Below, piece by piece: positions 9,201-19,320 of a stretch of 64,000 bases of DNA. The DNA is from Liopterus haemorrhoidalis (lineage: Eukaryota; Arthropoda; Insecta; Coleoptera; Dytiscidae): the NCBI GenBank assembly GCA_963971575.1, contig OZ020618.1, positions 48,994,509-49,058,508 of the forward strand. Direction: 5' to 3'. The translations under genes and the position numbers were made by a program. Below the pieces are notes generated by a model. It was given only the letters and a program-made list of their open reading frames with translations. It searched no databases and had not been told where the DNA came from. How positions within the stretch are numbered: the first letter of the stretch is position 1; each line of letters opens with the position of its first letter.

Positions 9201-11508
9201 CTTTTTTAAAACCAACATCGATAGTAACGTTTGCACCAAACGAACCATCTTGTCGGAAATAGCTCGTATTTTCGACCCCTTAGGCTTTTTGTCTCCGCTG
9301 ACCATGTTTGCGAAATCACTTATCCAAACATTGTGGTCACTTAATCTCGATTGGGATGACACTCCTCCTCCGGACGTGTTGTCACGTTGGAACCGATTTC
9401 GTTCGGAACTGAGTGACTTACAATCACTAAGGAGTCTTCGCCATCTTGCAAGCTCCGATTGTATCGAATTGATCGGATTCGCGGATGCTTCGCAGATCGG
9501 TTATGCCGCGGTTGTTTATGGCCGGTGTCCTATCACTGGAACAACTACACTGCTTTGCGCAAAAGGAAAAGTCGCACCATTAAAGCGTGTAACACTTCCA
9601 CGATTGGAATTGTGTGCCGCAATGATTTTATCTCGCTTGTTGAGTTATGTTGCGAAGACTATTCAACGTAACATCTCAAAAATCGTCGCTTTTTCGGACT
9701 CTCAAGTCGCTTTGGCCTGGATCCAAAGCTCTCCACATAAATGGAACACTTTCGTCAGTAACAGAGTTGCTGAAATACAATCTAATATCGCTTCGCCTCT
9801 TTGGCACTATGTCAAATCAGCTGACAATGCAGCTGATCCTGCTTCGCGCGGTTTATCTCCCACAGAATTAGTTAATTGCGACATCTGGTGGCAGGGACCC
9901 GCATGGTTGTCTCAACCAATAGAATCTTGGCCTATCCAAGACAAACCCAACACTCAAGATCAACTCGAAGTTGATTTGATCAATGCTGAAGCTCCCAAAG
10001 TTGTCTTGACGGTACTTCAAGATAACTCATTCAGTATGTTAGAGAACTGCTCGTCATTTTGGAAATTACAGCGAGTTACCGCCTACATATTTCGTTTCTA
10101 TAACGCACTTCGCAACAAGAATCTCTCAACAACAGAGTTCTTAACTTCACTCGAGCTGCAGAATGCCACATCTGCGTGGATAAAAATCGAACAATCAAAG
10201 TTCTTCAGCAATGAACTCATTGCACTGCGAGCCAACAAACTCTGTTCTCGGTGGTTACAGAAGCTTAACCCGGTTATCGATGAACACGGACTGTTACGAG
10301 TAGGTGGCCGCGTGCGTCACTCAGACTTAACCTTTGATAGGAAACACCCTATACTGCTGCCTTCCAATAGCAGACTCACTCACCTTCTCATCGACTACTA
10401 TCATGGAAAGTATTTTCATCCTGGACCATTGGCCTTACAAGCCATATTGTCTCAAAAATACTGGATAGTATCTGCTCGCAATGTCCTTAGACATCGCCTA
10501 AGCCTCTGTCATATTTGTTATCGACAGAACCCCAGTTCGCAACATCCCTTCATGGCTGATTTACCAGCACACCGAGTCACCCAACTCAAGCCATTCTTGG
10601 CTACCGGCGTTGACTTCGGTGGCCCATTCTTCGTCACGCCCATTCGCAGTCGTGGAGCTAAGAAACATAAGGCTTATCTTTGCCTGTTCGTTTGCTTATC
10701 AACCAAAGCAGTTCATTTAGAACTCGCACTCGAACTTTCTTCAGCAAGTTTCATAGCAGCCTTGAAGAGATTCATCGCCCGTCGTGGACGTTGTAACCAT
10801 ATGTACAGCGACAACGGAACCAACTTCGTCGGCGCTAATCGCCATTTATCAGAACTGATGAGAAAGCGTGACCCACCAACGTTTAAGGAAGAGATTTCGG
10901 CCCAATTAGCTCAAGAAGGCATAGAATGGCACTTCAACCCCCCTTCAGCTCCACACTTTGGCGGACTATGGGAAGCGGGTATTAAATCCGTCAAAAAGCA
11001 TTTATCTCGTGTTATGGGAGACCAAATCCTTTCATATGAGGAGTTCAATACTCTTATGGTGCAGATTGAAGCCATCTTGAATTCACGTCCTATCAGTCCC
11101 TTGAGCTCCGATCCCAACGATCTCATGGCTCTTACCCCAGGTCATTTTTTGTTGAATGAACCTCCAGTCCTATTGCCGGACTCCGACTATTCGGATACGC
11201 CCATCAATCGCCTCACACGCTGGCAGTTGATCCAAAAGCAACAACAGCATTTTTGGCAGCGTTGGCATTCCGAGTATCTAAATACCTTGCAACAGAGAAG
11301 CAAGTGGAATACTGAATCGAATCCGATAAGTCTGAATACTATTGTTATCATCCGCGATGATAATCTCCCTCCATCTAAATGGAGCCTCGCCCGAGTCATT
11401 GAAGTCCACCCGGGTAAGGACAATCGCATCCGTGTCGTCACGGTTCGCACTGCCTCCGGTAACCTGATTAGACCGGTAGTCAAGCTATGTCCATTGCCTA
11501 TGGCATAG
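6298..11508 (+). CDS. BEL/Pao Gag-Pol polyprotein, 1736 aa
   Basis: One open frame encodes all proteins for replication. The start ATG follows 'cttcaaa'; a second Met lies four codons on. Residues about 122-290 match the DUF1759-type Gag region. Zinc knuckles follow, the clearest a CX2CX4HX4C starting at C376. The protease carries LLLDSASQVSF (active D477). The reverse transcriptase has TADIRQMYRQ (D812) and FVDD (888-891; FVDD in place of the commoner YVDD). RNase H has GFADASQ (D1063), SDSQVALAW and DPASRG. The integrase has an HHCC region (about 1368-1407) and the DDE residues D1439 (GVDFGG), D1505 (SDNGTNF) and E1559 (GGLWEAG). A DUF5641-type tail (RWQLIQKQQQHFWQRW) begins near residue 1641. 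The order Gag-PR-RT-RH-IN is canonical for BEL/Pao. No frameshift or stop was found. Family assignment is from motif memory. Confidence 0.96.
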   Translation: MPPKMNFKQLKYHRAVCIRDLQTLKISMEEAIEDHSLIPQIRVKFENLQTCLDTFVDCHIQIATHSENLDTEEILNNCYDDFFKSATELRARYKSPPFTESVQVKDEKVNISSSSSDIASAKLPKLELATFSGDIAEWYSFLDIFMSSVDSNTKLQNVQKFQYLKASLSGEPLSLIRNIPLTSDNYKVAMETLTQRYSKRRLVSYCHLQALLEMPKLKSLSSEHVSRFISNITEHTAALRARGEPIEEWDGILTFWLINKLENHIREKLEHKLSHDSLPKLSQLMSFLDKYIVSQSGKQAEKTFHKSDSNSSKNQSYKNEYRTKSSRSISLVNTSQTNTSIVCKCCSQHHPLYQCPSFIAKSPYNRFQFVKDKQLCTNCLSSAHNSRTCPSNRTCRSCQAKHHSLLHFGENKSANQTKNVASTSTSSDKTENESKPETATSFFANSPQPHSAVLLPTALAHVEDVHGNRKTVRLLLDSASQVSFITESCVQRLNLSRRQSNIELSGLGSTPLTKGRGNTSCIIYPRDKINPSFQLSPVIISKISGNLPKQSCRLDSLTHLKGLKLADPTYYKPSKVDILVGADLFPQIILPRRREGPSGTPTALESVFGWILMGRTLVPSTQSANIFFTESVETPNLLDSTLKRFWALEEVSSNIETRDPEEIICEENYKKTTFRLESGRFSVALPFKKYPPNLGNSHRSAYQCLKSFQLRLNAKPDLKHDYIEFMQDYFDAGHMSLTPQSELNKPAYYIPHHCVVKPDAVSTKLRVVFNASKKTSHNVSLNDVLYAGPALQKDIVAILLRWRSYAYVLTADIRQMYRQIEVHPEHRSFQRILWSFDFKEEPQSYDLNTVTYGVRCAPYLALKTIETLADQEQETYPTASKTLAQDTFVDDIITGSDSLSAAIKLQSDLVKLLESGGFRLHKWSTNAPSVLQNVHDSEKQIHGSDLSLDHDQSIKILGLRWKPEKDYFFFKTNIDSNVCTKRTILSEIARIFDPLGFLSPLTMFAKSLIQTLWSLNLDWDDTPPPDVLSRWNRFRSELSDLQSLRSLRHLASSDCIELIGFADASQIGYAAVVYGRCPITGTTTLLCAKGKVAPLKRVTLPRLELCAAMILSRLLSYVAKTIQRNISKIVAFSDSQVALAWIQSSPHKWNTFVSNRVAEIQSNIASPLWHYVKSADNAADPASRGLSPTELVNCDIWWQGPAWLSQPIESWPIQDKPNTQDQLEVDLINAEAPKVVLTVLQDNSFSMLENCSSFWKLQRVTAYIFRFYNALRNKNLSTTEFLTSLELQNATSAWIKIEQSKFFSNELIALRANKLCSRWLQKLNPVIDEHGLLRVGGRVRHSDLTFDRKHPILLPSNSRLTHLLIDYYHGKYFHPGPLALQAILSQKYWIVSARNVLRHRLSLCHICYRQNPSSQHPFMADLPAHRVTQLKPFLATGVDFGGPFFVTPIRSRGAKKHKAYLCLFVCLSTKAVHLELALELSSASFIAALKRFIARRGRCNHMYSDNGTNFVGANRHLSELMRKRDPPTFKEEISAQLAQEGIEWHFNPPSAPHFGGLWEAGIKSVKKHLSRVMGDQILSYEEFNTLMVQIEAILNSRPISPLSSDPNDLMALTPGHFLLNEPPVLLPDSDYSDTPINRLTRWQLIQKQQQHFWQRWHSEYLNTLQQRSKWNTESNPISLNTIVIIRDDNLPPSKWSLARVIEVHPGKDNRIRVVTVRTASGNLIRPVVKLCPLPMA

Positions 11509-11554
11509 TATCGTTCATTCATTAGATTTGTTTTAGAATATATGTTCATATATT

Positions 11555-11565
11555 GCAGGCGGGAA
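11555..11565 (+). other. Polypurine tract of the BEL/Pao element
   Basis: GCAGGCGGGAA lies immediately before the 3' LTR, where the plus-strand primer forms. Interrupted purine tracts of this kind are usual in BEL/Pao elements. Confidence 0.7.
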
Positions 11566-12189
11566 TGTCTCGTTTTGAAATTTTAAACTTAATTTTTTGT
11601 TTGATTTTTAATCTTAGTTTATTTAAAAAATATTTTTGTTTAGATTAAAAGTTTCTCGTTTCAGTTAAACTACAGACGTTGTATTTTTTTATCACGCCTC
11701 GTAACTATGAACACCGGGGTATAATAGCCCTCTTGTTAATTGATTTATGTTTTGTTTAGAAACCTTGAATTTTTTATAATAGGGTTGAGATTAGTTCGAC
11801 ATAGTATTAAGACGTATTCTCACACTTCAATATTACGTGCGTATCACGTCAGTTCGGTTGTACTAAACCTCTATATGAACTCTCACAGTAATTATTTTAT
11901 TATTATATTATTAAATATATAAATATATCTAGTGATTTTATCACATATCAAAGTGTCTGTGTGTGCTATTCAATTGCAAATGTTCTGTTGGTGTCATCCT
12001 GAAGTTTCCTCAACATCTGGGTACCCAGAAGACAGCTATCCACGAGAACCAAGGTTAGTAATATTTGTTTATTGAATAATCACAAGACACTGTAGTTAAA
12101 AATCCGTCGAGTCCACGATATTACATTATAGCTCTGTATGGTGTGCTAAAAATTCCATACCAATTAGCGGTTTGCTTAGAGCCGTTACA
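11566..12189 (+). repeat. 3' LTR of the BEL/Pao element
   Basis: Same 624-bp length as the 5' LTR and the same by eye. It is followed by the CCTCC target duplication. The polyadenylation signal was not pinned down. Confidence 0.95.
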
Positions 12190-12469
12190 CCTCCTTTAAT
12201 AAAACTAATTAAAAATAAAGAAATACCGACAAAAGATTTCAACTCAGAGATAAAATGAATTACTCAAAGAACACATGTATGGTGTAGAGCAGAAATTCTC
12301 AAACTATAATCCATGATGCACTGGATCATTCCACAGAACAATCATTCCTTCTGAGGTAGGTGCCAAAAACAGTACCGAATGGAAAAATCAAAATTTGATT
12401 TTAAATAGTTAAGAGTTTTGATAAAAAAATTAATAAAATCTTGTGCAATTTTTCTAGATTCTGCTGGCA

Positions 12470-13030
12470 TCATTTTGTTGAGTTCTTAACCAGTTTTTTT
12501 TTTCCGAACAAGGAGTCTTTTTTTCTCCCTTCAAGTTTTTGACGTAACTTATACATAACATCGAACAACTCAGGCGCAGTAAGGTGGTTCTGTTCTAAAC
12601 TCCTTATAGCCTCTTCAAAAACTGGCAAACAATTTTGAAGAAATAACATATAAATTTCGGTTCTACTGTATTCTTCTTCTCTATTTTCATCCATAACGTA
12701 TTTCCAAATAAGAGTAGGACTTTCGTCTTGTCTAGGGTGACCACTTTCTTGGAGACGGCAATGCGGGACGGCAATGCTGGACGGAGAAAAAAAAAGGTCG
12801 TCACTTCCGAAATATAAGTGAAGAGCAAACAAAAAAAAGGTCCTTACCTCCCAAATATAAGTAAAGAGCAAAAAAAGGTCTTCACCTCCCAAATATAAGT
12901 ACAGAGCAAAATTCGGCCCTGGGGACACCAAATCAAAATGCGGGACGTCCCGCGAAATGCGGGACGAATGGTCACCCTAGTCTTGTCCCATACTTTAAAA
13001 ATAAGTTTTTATACCTGGCCAACATTTTAT
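12470..13030 (-). pseudogene. hAT-like transposase fragment split by a MITE (tentative)
   Basis: When the MITE at 12733-12979 and one copy of its target duplication are ignored, the minus strand reads through about 100 codons. The upstream part includes KMLARYKNLFLKYG, the downstream part YMLFLQNCLPVFEEAI. The second phrase resembles the helical part of SCAND3/KRBA2-like hAT transposases (LFLxxxLPVFE). No catalytic motif is present and both ends are truncated. 12195-12469 holds no clear gene; a possible hAT end (cagaaattctcaaac) lies at about 12285. Confidence 0.45.
12733..12979. mobile_element. hAT-type MITE (TAGGGTGACCA family) with 39-bp minisatellite
   Basis: The ends are TAGGGTGACCA and TGGTCACCCTA, with a perfect 8-bp duplication GTCTTGTC (12725-12732 and 12980-12987). 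About three type-A minisatellite units lie inside, here written AAATATAAGT in place of AAATCCAAGT. It has inserted into the hAT-like coding remnant. Confidence 0.93.
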
Positions 13031-13121
13031 ATATTGCTGGTAATAATGATAACCATCTTGTAGAAACATATCTAAGGAGTTTTTGTAGTTATATGAGGAA
13101 TTGAGGATGAAAAATATTCAG

Positions 13122-14016
13122 TTTTTAGGGTTTTGTAGGTATGACAAAAAAAAACGCCTTCTGTCTGTCTGTCTGTCTGTCTGTCTGTTCGGTAAAAATT
13201 TTAGCTAAACGGCTAAACCTAGAGAGTTGAAATTTGGCATACTTATACAACTCTTTGACCCGCAGATAGCAAAAATACTAAAACATCTAAAAAACATCCC
13301 CCTAAAAATATAAACAAATATGTGCTCATCAAAAAAAAATATATATATTTTTTTTAAATTCTGTGTAGGGTATCAAATGAAAGCCTTTATTTAAAAGGGT
13401 ATAAAAATTTATTTTTGCAAAATAAATTATTTTGATTTGATTATTGCCAAAATAGTGCAAAAAAAATTTGTCCCATACCCTGTAGCCCAGATGGCTTAAA
13501 CTAAAAATCTGAAAAAATTCTAAGTAATGTTCATTGGTGTGAACCGGAATAGTACAATAGGAATTTTTAATAACGCATTTTTTGTGTTTTTTGGTTGACG
13601 ATGTACAAAAGTTATAGTTATGTAACACTATACTAATGGTTAGCTTGCTCGCTTGCTACGCAGCAAACTAGGGTTCCCGGGCAGATGAGACAATTTTATT
13701 TTTTGTTTTTTTTTCCATTTTAATTTTATTTAAATTATTTTGTCAAAATTCTAGTTATATTTTGGTAAATTTTACATTTAATTTTTAAGAGCGTAAATTT
13801 AATAACCAGTTAGAATTGCTGGAATTATATTCTATGTGTCATGTATACGAAACCAGAGGGGCGGAGCATATGACTTAAAACAACCAATGAAGCCATTGGC
13901 GCAATATTCAAAATCTTAATGAACCTTGCTAAAAAAAAAAAAAAAAAACTGCACATATTTAGAAACCTAAATAATGGTATTAGGCATTCGAATTAAAATT
14001 ATCAAAAAAAAAAAAA
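13122..14016 (+). mobile_element. H1 Helentron-like copy lacking its 3' terminus
   Basis: Starts TTTTTAGGGTTTTGTAGGTA, then a GTCT microsatellite (13160-13187), then the conserved blocks 'ttgaaatttggcatac', 'ggtatcaaatgaaagcc', 'ctgtagcccag' and 'ctaagtaatgttcattgg'. After 'tgtaacac' comes a tRNA-like insert, then the conserved 'aattttattttttg' block. It ends in an A run after 'cattcgaattaaaatta', without the terminal hairpin. No coding capacity. Confidence 0.8.
13629..13691 (+). other. tRNA-like insert in the H1 copy at 13122
   Basis: Between the constant blocks 'tgtaacac' and 'aattttatttttt' lies a tRNA-like segment: a D-arm/box-A-like TACTAATGGTTAGC, a hairpin TTGCT-ACGC-AGCAA in the anticodon-arm position, and GGGTTCCCGGG in the T-arm position. 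It does not fold as a complete tRNA by eye. Other H1 copies have different tRNA-like sequence at this position. Confidence 0.5.
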
Positions 14017-14254
14017 TCAGCTACTGAAGATGTCTACTTCGTATCTGAAATGTACTTTTAATAACAATAAAATAATTTGTAAAGTAAATAAGCTCTTTAA
14101 TTTTGCCTCATCCTAAACTTAACGTTAACTCAACAATTAATATTTAAGTCCTCCAACTTGATCTATTAATTGTCAGGTCTTTCCACGTGCCCTGTATACC
14201 TATACTATAACTATGAAATTCTAAAAATTTATTTAAAAAGAATATGTTTCAACT

Positions 14255-14579
14255 CAGTGACGGACTTTCGCAAAGACAAAAAAGACAATTGTCTTGGGCC
14301 CGTAATTTTCAAGGGCCCATTCGTCTCGCATTGTAACTTGTAACACGAGGAAATGAGGACCTTTTATTTTGCTCTTCACTTGGATTTGGGAGGCGAGGAC
14401 CTTTTTTTTGCTCTTCACTTGGATTTGGGAGATGAGGACTTTTTTTTTGCTCTTCACTTGGATTTGGGAGATGAGGACCTTTTTTTTGCTCCGTCTCGCA
14501 TTGCCTTCTTAACAAAATGGTCACGAGGGCCCGTAAATCAAAAATGTCTTGGGCCCGACGAAGGCTTAATCTGCCACTG
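14255..14579. mobile_element. hAT-type MITE (CAGTGGCGGA family) with 39-bp minisatellite
   Basis: The left end CAGTGACGGACTTTCGC pairs with the right end GAAGGCTTAATCTGCCACTG only at the outer bases (CAGTGACGGA/TCTGCCACTG). The flanking 8-bp duplication is nearly perfect: TTTCAACT and TTTCAACC. A shorter sister lies at 58058-58213. Unlike the sister, this copy contains about four type-A minisatellite units bounded by 'attcgtctcgcatt' and 'cttcttaacaaaatggtcac', that is, the core of a TAGGGTGACC-family MITE lodged inside a different MITE. Confidence 0.88.
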
Positions 14580-15593
14580 TTTCAACCCCATATTCAATTC
14601 ATATGGCCCATTCTGAACTTATGTTTTTATTTTAATAAGAAAAACTGTTGAAAATTTTAGTTTAGAAGTCAATAATCTTAATATTTTTAGTTAAAATGTT
14701 GGTAGGTCTGTATTCTATATTAATATAGTATAAAAATAAACCGCCAACCCTTTGAAACAAATGAAGTATTGAGTGTTCACGTGACATAGTCACGTATAGT
14801 TTATTAATATACGTAATATGCAGTGAGCAGTCCCAGCTAAGCCATGCCGTAGGCCTTCAAGTTTTCGCTATGGCTTTCAAACAAAGCGTGCGAGTACACC
14901 GGACCATGCCGCTATTGATTATGCACGCATGGGATGCTGTCCATGGGCGTACGTCACGACTGCGTCATCATGAATTCTTAAAATATGTTATTGTTCGACT
15001 CGGTAAAAAAATACAGGTATACATGAGAAATGGTTAAAGAGCTTTTAGTCATCTATGAGTTAATTTAGAAGGCAGTGGCGTACCGTGAAAGATTTAATGA
15101 AAAGTTTAACTACATATGTTAAGAATTACACAGGGTTGTAAATATTTTGTGTTTGGGATTTTTATATTTTCTGACTTATGACGCGTTTTCATTTGGCTAG
15201 TAAACGAGCTATAGTCCGTTCAAAAGTAGAATGCAGTATGGAGTTCTTTTTTCTACTGTCTAATGGGTTTTCCCAATGACTCTGTCCTTTCCTTTTTGGC
15301 GACGTTGCCGACTGTAAAACGCTCTGTTCTGTGAAGACACGTTATTCTACAAATGGTTATTAATTTTTGTAGCGTGTTACTTGATTTTTTTAAGTTATGG
15401 GAGACTCCGATATTTTTCTGAGGTTAGAAATTGCTCATTTCATCCCCTCCTGTGGCTAGGGCAAAATTATGAAAAACGAAGATTGTGAAAAATAACTTTT
15501 TCGTCCCAAAAACAAAAATTAAATTTGGTTTAAACACTATAAACACGAATCGCTCCATATGCAGTTTGGTTTGCGAAAATCCATCGGGATGAA
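14580..15593. other. No gene or recognised element
   Basis: No supported gene. Short open frames lack domains. The sequence around 14815-14960 has higher GC content than its surroundings but no recognisable RNA gene. Confidence 0.4.
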
Positions 15594-16883
15594 AAAACTT
15601 GATGTGTGAATTTACACACATTTCAGGGTTTTGTAGGTATTTAATCACTGAATGATGATTATTAGAAGGCCAAACGATGAATGCCTGTTACTACATAACA
15701 CAATTACAAGTGTTGGTTTTAAATCATTTAAATTGATATGTATGACAAGAAAGTTGCAGTTAGATTTTTTTCTACCGTGTATTAATTACACTAGAACTTC
15801 TTTAATTTGGTGGTCATATATCTCTAATAATACCATATTATATATTTTAACGCATTTTTTTTTGTATAATTGTAAAAATACCATTCAAATCCAGACCTGG
15901 AAACACTACGGGCGATCTTTTGTCAGCGCAAGAGCATAACGCCTACAGAGACATTGGTTATATTGCGACGATATGAAAAACTAACAGATTCTCTACTAGA
16001 AATGGAATCCCAGCTACCGGCCAGTTATTTATTTATTTTCCTAGTAGAAATTTGCAAAATAAATTTACGTACCTCTTCACTACCCATAACAAAACGTATC
16101 CATGTATATACAAATATATTTTTTTAAATTTTAGCTAAGATATAAACAAAAATCTTAATACTTGGCAAAATTTAGTCAAAATGAAATGTATTTCAAAAAT
16201 CAACTACCGTTAATTAATCTGCACTTTAAGAGATTTCATTTAATATCCCTACAATAAAATTTAAATTATTATTATTATTATTTTTTTTCAATAACAAAAA
16301 AACTGTAATATTTTCCAAAAACGAAATCGGATCAAATTTTTGTCTCGTACGTTTCCGGTTCATAGCAATATACATTTCTTAGAATTTTTTCAGATTATTA
16401 ATTTAACCCCTTAAGGTTAAAGGGTGTGGGACACTGATTTTTAAGTACTTTTCTGGAAAAAATTAAATTAAAAAAAAATTAAAACTTACTTCTCGTTCCT
16501 TTATCTACGTTTTAAGGGTTTTATTTTGATACCACACAATATATTTAAAAAATATACATATTTTTTTCGACGACACCAAAAAAAATCAATATTTTGCGAA
16601 AAACCAATCTGATTAAAATTTTCTGTTGAACTATTCCGGTTCCCATCAATGTACATTATTGAAATTTTTTTCAGATTTTTAGTTCAACCCTTTTGGGAGA
16701 TAGGGTGGGGAACAAAAGTTTTTTGCCATTATATTGACAAAAATCCCAAAAAAAAAGATCTTTCATAAATAAAAATTTGTTTGTGCATCCACGCATTAAG
16801 AGGTTTCATTTGATATCCTAGTCAAAATTAAAAAAAAATATTTATTTTTCATATTTGGTCATACCTACAAAACCCTAAAAATT
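15594..16883 (-). mobile_element. H1-like Helentron-type element, second subfamily, complete ends
   Basis: The plus-strand left side is the H1 3' end (GTGTGAATTTACACAC, then CAGGGTTTTGTAGGTATT). The right side is the inverted 5' end (ATACCTACAAAACCCTAAAA). The part near 15650-16130 ('atgaatgcctgttactac', 'ctaccgtgtattaatt') is shared with 19321-19800 but not with the tRNA-carrying copies, so this is a distinct subfamily. The GTCT tract is missing. The 95-codon open frame at 15652-15939 has no domain. Confidence 0.7.
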
Positions 16884-17557
16884 ACGAAAAAACGAAATCG
16901 CGAAATCCACGAAAAACTACCTGACTACCTGACTTAAGCGGTATGGAAATTCGGAAAAAATTCGGTCAGCCACCTTCGGCCTAAAAAGATATACGATAAA
17001 AATCGCATATCCCAGAAATTGAAAACTACCCCAAAGCGGTAGAGAAAACCGGAAAAAAAAGAACACTTCGGCAACTTTCCTTTTATCCTGGCACATAGAT
17101 TTTGAAAATCCATGAAAAAAGAAAATCGTTCTACGGGTCGACCTCTACTATTTAATATATTAAAGATGTTATTCCAATATAACTCAATAATAGATCTGAT
17201 ATTTAAAATCACCTTTATGTATATATGTATATAAATTATGCCCTGAGGAATTTAAAAATTGACCTTTGGGCATCTAAATTATATTTGGAATCCTCCACGG
17301 AACTGTTACCCTGTACATTTGGAAACCAAAATGTTATTGACAATTCTAAAAAAGAAATCTGTTAATTTAGGTAGAATGAAACAGTCCCCATGTGCTGTAT
17401 TATAATTGGCTTGACCATTGCAGCGGAAAATACGACCTCAAAAACCAATTCAAACTTTCAATCTTATTCCTTAGGGAAAATTGCCAGGTGTCCCTCGGGA
17501 ATTAACTAATTTACTAATACTATATCGAATTTTGTAGTTAACTATAGAGCTCTAGAG
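16884..17557. other. No gene or recognised element
   Basis: AT-rich sequence with several short open frames and no recognisable domain or repeat. Confidence 0.4.
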
Positions 17558-17688
17558 CAGTGTTTCTCAACCGAAGACGTACCGCGGACCAGGAAATATT
17601 TAATTTTCTACCGCGGACTAATAAAAATAAATGTACTATTAAACAAATTGTGTATCACTAGAAAATGAACAAAAATCCCAGAAAATGA
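17558..17688 (+). mobile_element. Truncated hAT MITE (CAGTGTTTCTCAAC family)
   Basis: Starts CAGTGTTTCTCAACCGAAGA and shares 'accgcggacca' phrases with the complete copy at 20546-20842. It breaks off where an H1 3' end begins. Its right terminus is absent. Confidence 0.65.
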
Positions 17689-17764
17689 AAAAATTTATGT
17701 GAAGTGTGAATTTTCACACATTGCAGGGTTTCTTAGATATATAATAAGTGAAGGCATGCTGACA
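17689..17764 (-). repeat. H1 Helentron-like 3' end fragment
   Basis: Hairpin GTGTGAATTTTCACAC, then the subterminal repeat (cagggtttcttagatat) and 'ataataagtgaaggc', as at 4598. The next recognisable sequence is a mariner. Confidence 0.7.
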
Positions 17765-17778
17765 CTCAGCATGCCTCA

Positions 17779-18766
17779 GCATTTTCAGAAGGAATGGAGT
17801 TGATTGAAGATGAATCACGTAGCAGAAGGCCTTCATCTTCAAGAACCGATGAAAATATCGACAGAATCCGGGATATTGTGCGTTCAGATCGTAGGTTGAG
17901 AGACAGCATGATCGCGGAAGGGTTGAATTTGACTCACACAAAAATTTGCGCAAAAATGGTTCCAAAAAACTCGCACAGCAATTTAAATAAACGAATTTTT
18001 GGCCAGTAAAAACATTCCTGTGGCTCCTCAGCCTCCTTATTCGCCTGACTTGAGTCCTTGTGACTTTTCAAGATTGAAAATTCACCTCAAGGTACGTCAT
18101 TTTGGGACACTAGAAAATATTCAGAGACGCACAGGTCTAAAATAAGAAGCTCCGCAATGAGATTTTTAAGGAAAATCGAAGGTAAAACAAAATTGAACAG
18201 AATAAGAAATGAAGTATTTAGAGAAAAACTAGGCACAAAAACAGTAGAGACTATAATAGAAGAAGGACAGCTAAGATGGCTGGGACATATACACAGAATG
18301 AGTGAAGACAAAATAGTAAAAAGAGTTTATGAAGCAAGAACATTGAAGAAAGTTAGACCAGGAAGACTGAGAAAAACCTGGCACCAAGAAACAAAAGAAG
18401 CTGCAACGAAGAGAGGCGTAAAGTGGGAGGAGATAAGAAAATATACAAAGGACAGAACACGATGGAAAGAAATATGGAGAACGACACCAGAAAATAAGTA
18501 ACTCGACCATAGCCTTACACCGCAAGATAGAAAGGCTTCAGGATTAAGTAAGTAAGTAAGAAAATATTCAAACGTCCGTAACTGACCAGCTGAAAGATAT
18601 TTCAGTATCAGAGTTCCAGCACTGCTATGAGGATTGAAAGAACCGTCTCCAGCGCTGTGTGGCTTCCCAAGGAAGTTATTTTGAGGAGATTGTCTTCCTC
18701 AAAATTGTTTTCTATTCGAATAAAAAAAATTAAATCAGTCCGGTTACTTAATTTACACACCTCGTA
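17779..18766 (+). pseudogene. mariner (MarA) transposase pseudogene, 5' truncated
   Basis: The coding remnant opens with part of the N-terminal helix-turn-helix region (ELIEDESRSRRPSSSRTDEN) and later has QPPYSPDLSPCD, which carries the third catalytic Asp of DD34D mariner transposases. The middle is deleted and the frame is broken. A non-LTR retrotransposon tail is inserted at 18124-18559. The right end is the mariner TIR (TCAGTCCGGTTACTTA...CTCGTA). The sister copy at 49983 supplies the left TIR. Confidence 0.85.
18124..18559 (+). pseudogene. 5'-truncated non-LTR retrotransposon tail with (TAAG)n end
   Basis: The open frame (18157-18501) encodes the C-terminal segment typical of insect non-LTR retrotransposon polyproteins: QLRWLGHIHRM followed by VRPGRLRKTW. 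The DNA ends in a short TAAG repeat. An 11-bp duplication, GAAAATATTCA, flanks it (18113-18123 and 18560-18570), so this is a target-primed insertion into the mariner copy. Clade was not determined. Confidence 0.85.
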
Positions 18767-18770
18767 TATA

Positions 18771-19320
18771 GAGTGAACTTTAGTTTGCTTATATATTTTC
18801 GCTCTGTGAAAAAAGCAAACATACCGTTAGCTATTTGCAAGAAGTCTACTTCAGTGAAGAGTCCTTAAGTTCTGGAAATAGCCAATAATAACAGTAAAAT
18901 CCTTCCATGAATGTACCAGTACTTGAATACGTTGATACTTGAAACTTTGTTGAAAGTCTGTTTTTTTTTTTCGGATTTTTATCTAAAATATAAAAGAGTT
19001 TAACTGCACTTTTATCGTTAACAAAAAGAACAGGACGATAATGTATGCTAATCTGCTTTTCGTAATTCTCTCAGTTCTGCCAACTTTAATAAATCTTTCG
19101 TTTTATTTTAGTATATATGATACATGGGTTTTGACCTATGGGTATTGTGAACCTAATGAGCTACATGGCTAAGCTTTCTGTAAGCTAATGTACGACATTT
19201 AAAAGAATGTTTAGGAAATAAATTGCTTTATACCATTAACGTATGTTAGAAATAACACTCATTACCGAAAAAGGATAAGTTTTCCTGGCTTTTGGCAAAG
19301 AAATAATTGTAGGAAATTTA
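18771..19320. other. No gene or recognised element
   Basis: No supported gene, RNA or repeat. Confidence 0.35.

Larger units (their letters stand above)
5070..12189 (+). mobile_element. Apparently intact BEL/Pao LTR retrotransposon
   Basis: Two 624-bp LTRs (TGTCTCG...GTTACA) flank a single long gag-pol frame. The element is bounded by a perfect 5-bp duplication CCTCC (5065-5069 and 12190-12194), the length expected for BEL/Pao integrases. The LTRs show no difference by eye, the frame has no internal stop, and a purine-rich tract precedes the 3' LTR. It therefore looks recent and potentially autonomous. I see no envelope-like frame after pol. Most other elements in the window are degraded. 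Confidence 0.95.

Noticed and set aside
11509..11565. Envelope-like gene after pol in the BEL element
   Set aside because: Only 57 bp separate the pol stop from the 3' LTR, so there is no room for one.
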